64,000 nt of DNA from Bacteroidaceae bacterium (GCA_017427185.1 JAFRTJ010000047.1:1-64000), one strand, 5' to 3'. Counted from the stretch's first letter, positions 1 to 9,153 are shown. Numbers and translations: made by a program. The notes: generated from the sequence alone by a model not told the origin.

Positions 1-2932
1 CGTCACCATCCCTGCGAGTGTGACGAGTATTGCTGGTGGAACCTTTGATGATGCGAATTTAGCTTCTATTGAGGTGGAAAGCGGTAACCAGGTTTATGAC
101 TCACGGAACGATTGCAATGCCATCATTGAGACTGCCACCAATACGCTTGTCATCGGTTGCCAGAATACCGCCATTCCAGATGACGTTGAAATAATAGGAA
201 CACATGCTTTCGTACATTGCTATGGCCTAGAGTCCCTCACGATTCCTTCAAGCGTGACGAGCATTGGAGGTAGGGCATTCTTTGGCTGTTCAAACTTGAC
301 CTCTGTCTCTCTCTCCGAAAACTTGAAGACAATTGAAGGCGATGCTTTCGGAGGCTGTGAAAGTCTAACCTCTATTGTTATACCGGCTAGCGTGACGAGC
401 ATTGGAGACTATATCTTTGCCGGTTGCATAGGCCTTACATCTATCGTTGTTGAGGACGGGAACACAGTCTATGATTGTCGAGATAATTGCAATGCCATCA
501 TTGAGACCTCAACAAATACACTGATTGCAGGTTGCAAGAACACCATTATTCCTAATACCGTAACTTGTATAGGTATTGGTGCATTTAATGACCTCACTAA
601 CTTAACCTCCATAGAGATCCCTTCCAGCGTGACGACTCTCAAATGGTGGGCCTTCCACGATTGTGGCTTAACTTCAATCAACATTCCAGCAGGTGTGACA
701 ACCATTGAAGCCGGTGCTTTTGAAGCTTGTCCCAACCTTACTTCGGTTACCGTAAATAATCCCAATCCTATTTCTTTGTCAGAAGATCCTGGCATTGACC
801 GCGCCAATGCCACGTTGTATGTTCCAGCCGGCAGTCTCGATGCTTATGCCAATGCAGATTATTGGAGGGACTTCAAGAGGATTGCTGAAGAAGGTGATGA
901 TATACAGCTCATGGGCCAGCCCTGGGAGGCCCGTTACCAGTTCGTTGAGAACTGGGAGAATGCCACAGATCCTATGGATGGCGACACCCCGTGGTACTCC
1001 CCCGATTTCGACGACAGCGGATGGCCGACCTTGACGGGTCCTCTGGATACCAGCAATTGGGAGGCAGAGGGTAGTGCATATTATCTGAGAAGGACCTTTA
1101 CCATGAGTGAGGTCAAGGCAGGCTGTTGTTCGTTCACAGTTAATCATGATGATGATGTTAAGGTATACTTGAACGGCACTCTTGTCGGTGAGGGGGGTGG
1201 CTGCGGCACCCACAAATTCTTCGCCTCCAGCAGCCTGCTTGCTGAAGGCGAGAACCTCCTTGCCATCTATATCGTTGACTGGGGCGGCGACCGTTACTTG
1301 GACTATGAGTTCCATATAGACCATCGTATCTTCACCGCCCAGACAGCCGAAGGGGTAGATATGACCTTCAAGGTTATCAGCGAAAGTGAAAAGACATGTA
1401 TGGTGGGAGACGAAAGTGGTGAGTTTACGTCGCCTTTCCCCAGTGATTATAATGGAGGTATCAATATTCCATCCGAGGTTAATGGTTATACTGTGAAGAG
1501 AATCGGTAAATGGGCATTTTCTTGGCGTGGCGGCTTGACGTCAGTTTCTATTCCTGAAACAGTAGAAAGTATTGGTACTCAGGCATTCAATTTCACTGGT
1601 CTGACTGCCATAACCCTACCCAGCAATTTGAAGACTATCGAGGATGGCGTTTTCCAAGGTTGTACCGGCATTACTTCCGTCATCATCCCTGCGAGTGTGA
1701 CGAGTATTGCTGGTGGAACCTTTGATGCTGGAAATATGAATTTGGCTTCTATTGAGGTGGAAAGCGGCAACCAGGTTTATGACTCACGGAACGGCTGCAA
1801 TGCCATCATAGAAACCGCAACAAATTCATTGATTCAAGGCTGCAAGAATACAGTCATTCCCGATGACATTGAAATAATAGGAATACATGCTTTCATCGGT
1901 TGCACAGGCCTGACTTCTATTGATATTCCTTCAAGTGTGACGAGCATTGGCTGGAGGGCATTCTGCGGCCATAATCAGATGAACATTACTCTTCCTGAGA
2001 ATGTTTCGAGCATTGGTGATGAGGCTTTCCTGGGATCCCACGACTTATCCTTTGTGATTGTAAAAAATCCTGCCCCCATAGCTCTTTCTGATGGTTGTAA
2101 TATCTTCTCAAATCAAGAAAATGCCACACTCATCGTTCCTGCTGGCTGTAAAGCAGCATACGAGGCAGCTGACTACTGGAGGGAATTTAAGAGAATTATT
2201 GAAGATATCCATGGCGACGTGAATGGCGACGAAGATGTGGATGTGGTTGACGTGGTTGACATTGCCCGCTATGTGGTGGGCACACCGGCTGAGACATTCG
2301 TGCCCATACTGGCAGACATCGACAACAGTGGCGAGGTGAATATTGGCGATGCTGTGGCCCTGGTGAACGAGATTGCTGGCGAACAGAACTTCGTGAAGGC
2401 GATGCGTGCTCCACGCTGGGCAGAGACCACCGATGAGGCACTGAGTCTGATGGCAGCAGGCAACGGCCTGTCGCTGATTCTGGAGAACCAGCGCGACTAC
2501 ACGGCGTTCCAGTTCGACCTCTATGTGCCCGAGGGAACCGATGTGTCCCAGATGCTGCTCAACGCTCAGCGCAAGCAGAAGCACCAGTTATTATATAATA
2601 AGCTAGAGGAGGGTCACTACCGCGTGGCAGCCCTCTCGACCTCGAACCATACGTTCCAGGGCAACGACGGCGAGCTGCTCTCCTTCGTGGTCAGTGGCGG
2701 AGGTGACATCGCCATCCGCGACATCCATTTCTTCACGGCCGATGGTGGAGACTACACGTTCGAAGCACTCTACATGAACTATGGTGCAGAAACAGGTATT
2801 GGCTCTACTGAAAATGAAATCGTAAATGCTAAATCTATTTATGACCTGAACGGTCGTAAAATGAAAATGGTAAATGGTAAATTACCTCAGGGTATCTACA
2901 TAATGAATGGAAAGAAAGTATTCATTAAATAA
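1..2932 (+). CDS. BspA-like leucine-rich repeat surface protein with dockerin-like and cohesin-like domains (5' end outside window)
   Basis: The frame is open from base 2, so the true start lies upstream and at least 976 residues are in view. Residues are numbered from the GTG at base 20. Residues 1-275 are LRR_5 (BspA/TpLRR) repeats of the type LTSI-IPSSVTSIG--AF--C. Residues 296-433 form a beta-sandwich resembling a galactose-binding fold (GQPWEARYQF, YYLRRTF, VKVYLNGTLVGEG). More LRR_5 follow to about 725. Residues 731-795 hold two dockerin-like Ca-binding loops (DVNGDEDVDVVD, DIDNSGEVNIGD), and 803-920 are cohesin-like. The last 35 residues (IYDLNGRK ... GIYIMNGKKVFIK) look like a Bacteroidetes C-terminal sorting/anchoring tail. 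Such proteins act at the cell surface in adhesion or polymer binding; the ligand is unknown. Two paralogues follow directly, with a 27-bp gap to the first. Bases 8-50 recur exactly at 1685-1727, showing internal duplication. Confidence 0.9.
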   Translation, partial: VTIPASVTSIAGGTFDDANLASIEVESGNQVYDSRNDCNAIIETATNTLVIGCQNTAIPDDVEIIGTHAFVHCYGLESLTIPSSVTSIGGRAFFGCSNLTSVSLSENLKTIEGDAFGGCESLTSIVIPASVTSIGDYIFAGCIGLTSIVVEDGNTVYDCRDNCNAIIETSTNTLIAGCKNTIIPNTVTCIGIGAFNDLTNLTSIEIPSSVTTLKWWAFHDCGLTSINIPAGVTTIEAGAFEACPNLTSVTVNNPNPISLSEDPGIDRANATLYVPAGSLDAYANADYWRDFKRIAEEGDDIQLMGQPWEARYQFVENWENATDPMDGDTPWYSPDFDDSGWPTLTGPLDTSNWEAEGSAYYLRRTFTMSEVKAGCCSFTVNHDDDVKVYLNGTLVGEGGGCGTHKFFASSSLLAEGENLLAIYIVDWGGDRYLDYEFHIDHRIFTAQTAEGVDMTFKVISESEKTCMVGDESGEFTSPFPSDYNGGINIPSEVNGYTVKRIGKWAFSWRGGLTSVSIPETVESIGTQAFNFTGLTAITLPSNLKTIEDGVFQGCTGITSVIIPASVTSIAGGTFDAGNMNLASIEVESGNQVYDSRNGCNAIIETATNSLIQGCKNTVIPDDIEIIGIHAFIGCTGLTSIDIPSSVTSIGWRAFCGHNQMNITLPENVSSIGDEAFLGSHDLSFVIVKNPAPIALSDGCNIFSNQENATLIVPAGCKAAYEAADYWREFKRIIEDIHGDVNGDEDVDVVDVVDIARYVVGTPAETFVPILADIDNSGEVNIGDAVALVNEIAGEQNFVKAMRAPRWAETTDEALSLMAAGNGLSLILENQRDYTAFQFDLYVPEGTDVSQMLLNAQRKQKHQLLYNKLEEGHYRVAALSTSNHTFQGNDGELLSFVVSGGGDIAIRDIHFFTADGGDYTFEALYMNYGAETGIGSTENEIVNAKSIYDLNGRKMKMVNGKLPQGIYIMNGKKVFIK
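902..996 (+). repeat. 95-bp direct repeat shared by two adjacent surface-protein genes
   Basis: Bases 902-996 recur at 3434-3528 with 2 mismatches. Both copies encode the start of the beta-sandwich domain (GQPWEARYQFVENWENATD). Sequence outside the block diverges at once, which fits recent gene conversion or domain shuffling between the paralogues rather than plain divergence. Confidence 0.9.
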
Positions 2933-2959
2933 TAAACAATAATAATCAAAAAAAAAGTT

Positions 2960-5900
2960 ATGAAGAGACACATTCTGACATTTATTGCGCTTGCACTTGC
3001 CTTGATTCGAGTGCAGGCGGATGACATTAGCGTGCCTGATGTGACCATTGTGCCTGGAACGGCGGCTCAGGTGGGTATCAGTCTCGACAACACGGAGACT
3101 AACCTGGTGTCGTTCCAGATGGATTTGACGTTGCCCGAGGGCATCAGTATCAACAAGAACGATTGTTCGCTGAGCAACCGCTTTACTGATGAAGACCAAG
3201 AGCTGACCATCGGCAAACAGGGCGACAACGTGTATCGCCTGACTTCCACGTCGTTTGCCATGACTCCCCTCAGTGGAACGAGCGGCGAGATCATTACCCT
3301 CTCACTTTCCGCTTCTGAGTCGGCTACGGGTGGCACAGCCACACTGAGCAACATTCGTTTCGTGACCAGCAACTCTGAAAGGGTGACGTTGGACGATGTC
3401 ACATTCAGCATAAGCGTAAGTTCAAGCGATGTGATACAGCTCATGGGTCAGCCTTGGGAGGCCCGTTACCAGTTCGTTGAGAACTGGGAGAATGCCACAG
3501 ATCCTATGGATGGCGACACCCCGTGGTATTCTCCAGACTTTAATGATTCCGCATGGCTGACATTGACTGGTCCTTTGGACGGTAACAATTGGAATGCAGA
3601 GTATAGTGCATACTATCTGAGAAGAACCTTTACCCTGAATGAGGTCAAGGATGGCTATTATTTAATTCATGCCAACCATGACGATCACGTCAAGATATAC
3701 CTGAATGGTTCGTTTGTTGGTGATAAACCGGAAGATGGCACACACGATATGTTCATCCCCAGCAGTCTGCTTCAAGAGGGAGAGAACATTCTCGCCATCT
3801 ACATTGACGACAATCGTGGTGTTGACCGATGTCTGGACTACGATTTTCACTATTTAGGGGATGGCATGGGTCCTGACATCTATGTTGACGAACAGGGTAT
3901 TGTCTATCAGCGTGAAGAAGGCTGCTATTCCGTTAGGGGGAGATTGTGTAATTTTGGAGCTTCTTCTATTGTCATTCCAGGAGAATTGTTTGATTTACCT
4001 GTGACGAGTATCGGAACTAATTCGTTCTATTGTTGTCCATCTCTGACTTCCGTTACGCTTCCTGAGAGTGTAACCAGCATTGGTCACATTGCATTTGGTG
4101 GTTGTGGCTCTCTTTCTTCTGTCAACATTCCTGAGGGGGTTACCTTTATCGATGGTTGGGCTTTTTCAACTTGTGTCCTAACCTCCATCACCATCCCTGC
4201 GAGTGTGACTGGTATCGGAGTAGGTGCGTTCAATCAATGTCCCTTGACGGTTGTCACCACCAATATGGCAGTACCTTGCGAAATCGCAGCTGAAACCTTC
4301 ACCAACCGCGCCAATGCCGTACTTTTTGTTCCTGCAGGCTGCAAGGAAGTCTACGAGGAAGCCGATTACTGGAAGGAGTTCAAGTTGATTGCGGACGTAA
4401 GCGAAGATATCCTTCTCAGTGGTGAGATCCTGCCTTGGGAGATGAAATATGTCTTCCGAGAGAGTTGTGAGGACCTCCAGGAACCTGAGGCCGACTCTAA
4501 CGAGAATCCTTGGTATGCTGCTGAATATGATGACTCAGCCTGGGAGACCCTCACTGGTCCCATGGCCAGAGACGCAGAGCGTTTCTCTCAGGTCAATTAT
4601 CCGTGGGAGACACCAGGCAGCTGCTATTTCCTGCGCAGAAAGTTCCAGATGGATGCAGTCAGAGAGGGCTTCTATGAGATTCATGGAATTTGTGATGACA
4701 ACATGGACGTCTATCTGAATGGTCATAAAATCTTTAAGACCGAATTTGAAGGCTTTAACTGGTCATTCCGAGTTCCCAGTCTGTTCCTCCATGAAGGCGA
4801 GAACACGCTGGCTATCTTTGCCGCTGATGATGGTGGTGGGGAAGCTTATTTAGACTACAGCATGCACTTCCTTCAGGAGGATGAGATTATTGAATTTGCG
4901 GATCCAGATGTAGAGGAAATCTGTTGTAATTCGTATTGGTTTGATTCAAATGGTGATGGTCATCTGAGTAAGGTAGAGGCAGCATCAGTGGAATCCTTAA
5001 TGGATAGCTTTATGGCTCACGAGGAGAGCGTGCTCGAAACATTTGACTCATTCGATGAGTTGCAATACTTCACGGGATTGACTACGCTTAATGCATTGGT
5101 ATTCCTTAACTGTAAGAACCTGTCATCAATAATCATCCCTGAGAGCGTGAAGTCTATCTTATCTGGGGCGTTCGGGAACTGTTCGAGCTTGACTTCAATA
5201 ACAATCCCTGCGAGCGTGACGAGTATTGAAAGCGATGCTTTCTCTGGATGCTCGGGACTGACCTCAGTGACATTCCTCGGTAATGCTCTTGGCGATAGGC
5301 AACACTTCGTCAATATTTTCAGTGGATGTCCAGATGACATTCTATTCAACATCCCCGAGGGTACGGCAGGAAGCTATCTGCGCAGAGGTTTCAAGAATCT
5401 TTCCGACAAGAGCGGTCTGCCATTGGTGCGTGAGGTGTTTGAGGCAGAAGCAACGCGCATTTCAGCAATGGCCGAAGAAGTTTCTGATGGCGACAAGACA
5501 GCTCTGGCTTCAGCTATCGAGGAAGCACGCGTTGTTGTGGCCAATACGGATGACTATATGGCTGTCTATGCACAGATAGTTGCCGTGAAGTCTGCTGCCA
5601 AGACATTCCTCACAACGGCAACACTTCCCCAGGACTTCGACGTGACAGCTGCTACCATTACGAACCCTGATTTTGACCTTCTCGATATTGGATGGAAAGT
5701 TGATAACATAGCTGAAAACATTGGACGTCTGGATGAAGAGGGAATCAATCATTGGGAAAATGGTGATGTGGTGATGGATAATTTTATAGAGGCTTACCAA
5801 ACAGGTCGTGCTTTGGGTGACGGCAATATCTCTCAGACAATTACCAATTTGCCTGCCGGCACCTATCGCTTTGAGGCTGACATCATCGCTTCGAACGAAT

Positions 5901-6835
5901 ATGATGCCAGTGCAGAAGTGACAGGAGTATGCCTATTCGCTGGGGAGAATATGTCATCCTCTGTTTCTACAGAGTTCAGGAAACCTCAGCATATAAGCTT
6001 TACGTTCGAGAATCCTACGACGTGTGATGTCACTGTGGGAATCAATATCACAGGCACCAATGCCAACTGGGTGGCTGCTGACAATTTCCGTCTTTACAAC
6101 ATGGTACAGGAAGAAGTGGAGGTTACCGACATTTCGCAGCTGGATAATGTGATCTATATTGAACCGTTCGTGGAGAATAAAGGCAATAGAGATGACATAT
6201 CGATTAAAATGAAGAATTCTGCAGAAATTCGTGGTTTCCAGTTCGAATTAGTGTTGCCAGAGGGCATTACGCCAGTCGAGGAAGATGATGTGATTCTTTG
6301 TGGACTGAATCCAGATAGAAGTCCGAAGAATTCATTAGGTACATTATATCATACAATAGAGGCAAAAAGACAGGATGACGGATCCTATCGTATTCTGTGC
6401 GGATCTCAACAGGATAAGACGTTCCTTGGTAATGATGGCGAGATTGCTAAATTATATGTGAATGTTTCTCCCGATATGGCTACAGGCGATTATCCCATTA
6501 TTTTGAGGAACATCAAGCTGTCAGAGACAGATATCAGTCATTTCTATCAGGTAGAAGAAGTGGTGACAAAGCTCACGATTGTTGATATAATAGGTGACAT
6601 CAATGGAGACAAAACAGTTGATGTGAGTGACTATATAGGTGTAGCGAACCACATATTGGGTAACACTCCTTCTGGCTTCAACTACAATGCGGCAGATGTG
6701 AATCGTGATGGAGCTATAGATGTCAGTGACTATATAGGCATTGCTAATATCATCCTAACAGGTTCCATCTATGGTAATAGAAACGCTACAACACGTTCTT
6801 TAAACAATAATGAAGAAGTGCGAAATCCTCAGTAA
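2960..6835 (+). CDS. Large secreted multidomain BspA-like protein with cohesin-like and dockerin modules
   Basis: The protein has 1291 residues and starts at the ATG that gives a clean signal peptide (MKRHILTFIALALALIRVQA). Approximate domains in order: cohesin-like 24-155; beta-sandwich 158-300; LRR_5 333-476; second beta-sandwich 487-640; an EF-hand-like loop (DSNGDGHLSKVEA) near 662-675; LRR_5 690-790; a helical FIVAR-like segment 824-893; a jelly-roll carbohydrate-binding-like region 894-1050 (LPAGTYRFEADIIAS); a second cohesin-like domain 1055-1205; and a dockerin pair 1210-1270 (DINGDKTVDVSD, DVNRDGAIDVSD). Unlike its two neighbours it has no GIYI-NGKKV tail and ends shortly after the dockerin. 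It lies 27 bp after the previous gene and 25 bp before the next, so co-transcription is likely. A role in surface adhesion or a cell-surface complex is inferred; the partner is unknown. Confidence 0.9.
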   Translation: MKRHILTFIALALALIRVQADDISVPDVTIVPGTAAQVGISLDNTETNLVSFQMDLTLPEGISINKNDCSLSNRFTDEDQELTIGKQGDNVYRLTSTSFAMTPLSGTSGEIITLSLSASESATGGTATLSNIRFVTSNSERVTLDDVTFSISVSSSDVIQLMGQPWEARYQFVENWENATDPMDGDTPWYSPDFNDSAWLTLTGPLDGNNWNAEYSAYYLRRTFTLNEVKDGYYLIHANHDDHVKIYLNGSFVGDKPEDGTHDMFIPSSLLQEGENILAIYIDDNRGVDRCLDYDFHYLGDGMGPDIYVDEQGIVYQREEGCYSVRGRLCNFGASSIVIPGELFDLPVTSIGTNSFYCCPSLTSVTLPESVTSIGHIAFGGCGSLSSVNIPEGVTFIDGWAFSTCVLTSITIPASVTGIGVGAFNQCPLTVVTTNMAVPCEIAAETFTNRANAVLFVPAGCKEVYEEADYWKEFKLIADVSEDILLSGEILPWEMKYVFRESCEDLQEPEADSNENPWYAAEYDDSAWETLTGPMARDAERFSQVNYPWETPGSCYFLRRKFQMDAVREGFYEIHGICDDNMDVYLNGHKIFKTEFEGFNWSFRVPSLFLHEGENTLAIFAADDGGGEAYLDYSMHFLQEDEIIEFADPDVEEICCNSYWFDSNGDGHLSKVEAASVESLMDSFMAHEESVLETFDSFDELQYFTGLTTLNALVFLNCKNLSSIIIPESVKSILSGAFGNCSSLTSITIPASVTSIESDAFSGCSGLTSVTFLGNALGDRQHFVNIFSGCPDDILFNIPEGTAGSYLRRGFKNLSDKSGLPLVREVFEAEATRISAMAEEVSDGDKTALASAIEEARVVVANTDDYMAVYAQIVAVKSAAKTFLTTATLPQDFDVTAATITNPDFDLLDIGWKVDNIAENIGRLDEEGINHWENGDVVMDNFIEAYQTGRALGDGNISQTITNLPAGTYRFEADIIASNEYDASAEVTGVCLFAGENMSSSVSTEFRKPQHISFTFENPTTCDVTVGINITGTNANWVAADNFRLYNMVQEEVEVTDISQLDNVIYIEPFVENKGNRDDISIKMKNSAEIRGFQFELVLPEGITPVEEDDVILCGLNPDRSPKNSLGTLYHTIEAKRQDDGSYRILCGSQQDKTFLGNDGEIAKLYVNVSPDMATGDYPIILRNIKLSETDISHFYQVEEVVTKLTIVDIIGDINGDKTVDVSDYIGVANHILGNTPSGFNYNAADVNRDGAIDVSDYIGIANIILTGSIYGNRNATTRSLNNNEEVRNPQ
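6209..6448 (+). repeat. 240-bp near-identical block shared with the next gene (7017-7256)
   Basis: Bases 6209-6448 align without gaps to 7017-7256. A 90-bp stretch (6286-6375 against 7094-7183) is identical, including synonymous positions. It encodes the core of the cohesin-like domain (PEGITPVEE, GLNPDRSPKNSLGTLYHT). The lack of silent changes points to recent gene conversion or duplication. Confidence 0.9.
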
Positions 6836-6860
6836 AAAACAAGTTTAACTATTATAAAAA

Positions 6861-8141
6861 ATGAAAAAGTTATTTTTATTTATTCTAACGTGCTGTCTTG
6901 GACAGACAGGTGTCATTAAGGCAACAAACACCGATGTAAGTGACATCTCTAATGTTGTCTACATTCAACCCTTCGAGGTAGAGCAAGGTGTTACAAACTA
7001 TGCGATGTCAATTAACATGAAGAATTCTGCAGACATTCGTGGTTTCCAGTTTAATTTGGAGTTGCCAGAGGGCATTACGCCAGTCGAGGAAGGTGATGTG
7101 ATTCTTTGTGGACTGAATCCAGATAGAAGTCCGAAGAATTCATTAGGTACATTATATCATACAATAGAGGCAAAAAGACAGGAAGACGGCTCTTATGTTG
7201 TTCTCTGTGGTTCGCAACAGGATAAGACGTTCCTTGGTAATGATGGCGAGATTGCTGTGTTATATGTTAATGTTGCTCAGGAGGTGCCAACAGGCGATTA
7301 TCCTATTATTCTGAGAAACATTAAACTGACAGAAACAGATATTAACCACTATTACACAACAGAACTTGTAGAATCTACGGTTACCGTCACTGAACCTGGT
7401 GGTTTTATCAAGTTTGATGAAAACTCAAATAGACTGCCCACTTATACTCCTGGTGATAATGGAAATGTAAAAATGACACGTACCATCACGGCAGGGATGT
7501 GGAGCACACTTGTGCTGCCATTCAATCTGACGAGAGCAAATGCTAATGCAGTTTTCGGTGAAGGAAAATATGAAATGGCAAAATTCGCAGGTTTTAAAGT
7601 GGATTATGGCGACGATGAAGAGAATTTAATTCCACTTGGCATAGAAATCCTTTTTGAACAATATACCATTCCTCCCCGTGGCGGCAAATTGGATGGTGGT
7701 ACTCCCATTCTCATTAAAACAGAAAACGATATAGATAAGATTGAACTGGAAAAAGTTACTCTTACAAATGTTGTAAATCCTGTATCGCAAGAAGATAGCG
7801 GATCAGAAGAACCAACATATACTACTGGTAAGTTCACAGGCTCACTTGTAAAGACCAAAGTTCCTGCCGATGGACTATTTATCAGCGACAATCAGTTCTG
7901 GTATTCCACAGGTGATACCAACATAAAGGCATTCCGCGGATGGTTTGAGCTTGGGGCTGTACTTGACAAGGAAACCAACTTCAGCGTGAAGATGAACATT
8001 CTTGTGGATGGCGAGTCAACCCAGGTAGACGGTTTGCTGCCAGAAACATCCAACGATGCCATCTACGACCTGACTGGACGCAAGGTGGAGAAAGCAGAGA
8101 AGGGAATTTATATTGTTAACGGCAAAAAAGTATTGAAGTAA
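6861..8141 (+). CDS. Secreted cohesin-like domain protein with C-terminal sorting-like tail
   Basis: The protein has 426 residues. An N-terminal signal peptide (MKKLFLFILTCCLGQTGVIKA) is followed by a cohesin-like domain at about 25-175, nearly identical in part to the second cohesin-like domain of the upstream protein. Residues 185-385 form a beta-rich region with no recognised family (MWSTLVLPFNLT, FWYSTGDTNIKAFRGWFEL). The C-terminus (AIYDLTGRKVEKAEKGIYIV then NGKKVLK) is the tail type also seen on the first protein of the cluster. It appears to be the shorter third member of a surface-protein operon. Its stop is one base before the ATG of a 58-residue peptide, suggesting coupled translation. 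The function is not known beyond likely surface display. Confidence 0.85.
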   Translation: MKKLFLFILTCCLGQTGVIKATNTDVSDISNVVYIQPFEVEQGVTNYAMSINMKNSADIRGFQFNLELPEGITPVEEGDVILCGLNPDRSPKNSLGTLYHTIEAKRQEDGSYVVLCGSQQDKTFLGNDGEIAVLYVNVAQEVPTGDYPIILRNIKLTETDINHYYTTELVESTVTVTEPGGFIKFDENSNRLPTYTPGDNGNVKMTRTITAGMWSTLVLPFNLTRANANAVFGEGKYEMAKFAGFKVDYGDDEENLIPLGIEILFEQYTIPPRGGKLDGGTPILIKTENDIDKIELEKVTLTNVVNPVSQEDSGSEEPTYTTGKFTGSLVKTKVPADGLFISDNQFWYSTGDTNIKAFRGWFELGAVLDKETNFSVKMNILVDGESTQVDGLLPETSNDAIYDLTGRKVEKAEKGIYIVNGKKVLK

Positions 8142-8142
8142 T

Positions 8143-8319
8143 ATGAAAAAGATATATACAGAGCCTCAGATGATAAAGGCAGACCTCATGGAGGTATCGA
8201 TGTTGGCACAAAGCCGAGGGGTGACAAGCAACAACGGCATAAAATATGGTGGCGTAGATACCAACGGATCTAAGGATCCTGAGGTAAAGGGTGAAGCTGG
8301 CTGGTTTGACTATGAATGA
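8143..8319 (+). CDS. 58-residue small peptide, terminal gene of the BspA-like operon
   Basis: The ATG lies one base after the stop of the upstream gene, and the TGA is at 8317-8319. The peptide begins MKKIYTEPQMIKADLMEVSM and ends VKGEAGWFDYE, with a Gly/Asn-rich middle and no clear signal peptide or membrane span. I recall similar short proteins (MKK-Y--P-M start, acidic aromatic end) in Prevotella/Bacteroides near surface-protein genes, usually unannotated; this is recollection, not a search. Support for its being real comes from the coupled start, the strong terminator 31 bp after the stop, and a second copy of its last 11 codons at 9332-9367 that keeps the frame and the stop. Function unknown. 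Confidence 0.65.
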   Translation: MKKIYTEPQMIKADLMEVSMLAQSRGVTSNNGIKYGGVDTNGSKDPEVKGEAGWFDYE

Positions 8320-8388
8320 TGAATCGTTCTGAAAACGAGGAATACCGAAGAGTAAGGGAAGCAGTCATACTGCTTCCCTTACTTGTCT
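8285..8388 (+). repeat. Copy 1 of a 104-bp direct repeat bracketing hicAB
   Basis: This segment contains the last 11 codons of the 58-residue peptide, a spacer and a terminator hairpin. It recurs at 9333-9436 with four substitutions and no gaps, 1048 bp away. Everything between the copies is the HicAB module and its promoter. Confidence 0.95.
8351..8383 (+). terminator. Hairpin terminator of the BspA-like operon
   Basis: A perfect 15-bp stem pairs AGTAAGGGAAGCAGT (8351-8365) with its complement at 8369-8383, around a 3-base loop (CAT). There is only a weak T-run after it. It lies 31 bp after the small peptide's stop. Confidence 0.75.
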
Positions 8389-8503
8389 GACGCAACGTTG
8401 AGATTCAAAGACCTCGAATGGTTGCGAATAAAAGGTTACGATCAATCTTGTATAAAATCATCCATGAAGGCTTGAAGGTGTAACCTGCATGAGATTGTGA
8501 CAA

Positions 8504-8908
8504 TCAGACGAAACTTACAGCATTCAGATCCTTCGCAAACTCGTGAATGGATTCTTGTATTTTTTGCTTGGTGCGCAACGAAGGAATACGGCGACCTGTG
8601 ACATAGTGAGAAAGCTGACCTTGATTGATGCCTGTAATGCGCGACAAGCCTGCAAGCGTAAATGCTTTAGTAAAGTATTCAAGAAAAGATGCCATGTCAT
8701 ACTGATACACAAAGTCAACTTCTGTAAGTGACTTGCCCTCTTCTGCATAAACTCTCTTTATGTCGCTGTAACCGCCTTCAAAACATTTTTTTGCCTCTTC
8801 CACAGTTTTACCCGTGCCTGTTACCAGATAATCCAAATCGTCGGCATCGCTGTAGATACTGAAAGTACCGTCGTTTGCTCTTTCGATGATTGCATTAACT
8901 TTTCTCAT
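8504..8908 (-). CDS. hicB: HicB-type antitoxin with C-terminal helix-turn-helix
   Basis: The protein has 134 residues. Residues 1-65 match the HicB partial RNase H-like fold, with a typical start (MRKVNAIIERANDGTFSIYS) and TGKTVEEAKKCFEGGYSDI. Residues about 75-125 form an Xre-like DNA-binding domain (SRITGINQGQLSHYVTGRR). In the family, HicB binds and neutralises the mRNA-cleaving toxin HicA, and the HTH represses the operon. It lies 56 bp downstream of hicA on the same strand; the toxin-first order is usual for hicAB. Autoregulation is inferred from the HTH and from the promoter at 9182-9213. Confidence 0.88.
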   Translation of the reverse strand: MRKVNAIIERANDGTFSIYSDADDLDYLVTGTGKTVEEAKKCFEGGYSDIKRVYAEEGKSLTEVDFVYQYDMASFLEYFTKAFTLAGLSRITGINQGQLSHYVTGRRIPSLRTKQKIQESIHEFAKDLNAVSFV

Positions 8909-8964
8909 TGCCGTAATCTTTTAATGTTTCTAAAAACTTGCTGTAACTTTATAACTGGTGAGGC

Positions 8965-9153
8965 TTATTTCAAGCCTGCTGCCTTTAAAATTTTATTTAA
9001 CGTTCCTGTTGCCACCTCTTCACTGCCGTGGTTGCTCATTTGAAAATATCGGCCTGTAACAGGGCTATACCATAGTGGGTGGCCTGCAATTTGGCGCCCT
9101 ATATCGTAACATCCATTTTTCTTCACTATCTTTTCAAGTTCGTTGTACTTCAC
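8965..9153 (-). CDS. hicA: HicA-type mRNA interferase toxin (YcfA family)
   Basis: The protein has 62 residues, the usual HicA size. The dsRBD-like fold is recognisable: an N-terminal helix with LEKIVKKNG, the active-site histidine H25 in the AGHPLWYSP strand, and the C-terminal segment NHGSEEVATGTLNKILKAAG, which matches the HGSKELKKGTLRSILKQAGL pattern of the family. HicA cleaves mRNA in the absence of HicB. It is the first gene of a two-gene operon. The pair lies between two copies of a 104-bp repeat, so it looks like an acquired or rearranged module. No residue loss is visible that would suggest inactivation. Confidence 0.87.
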   Translation of the reverse strand: MKYNELEKIVKKNGCYDIGRQIAGHPLWYSPVTGRYFQMSNHGSEEVATGTLNKILKAAGLK

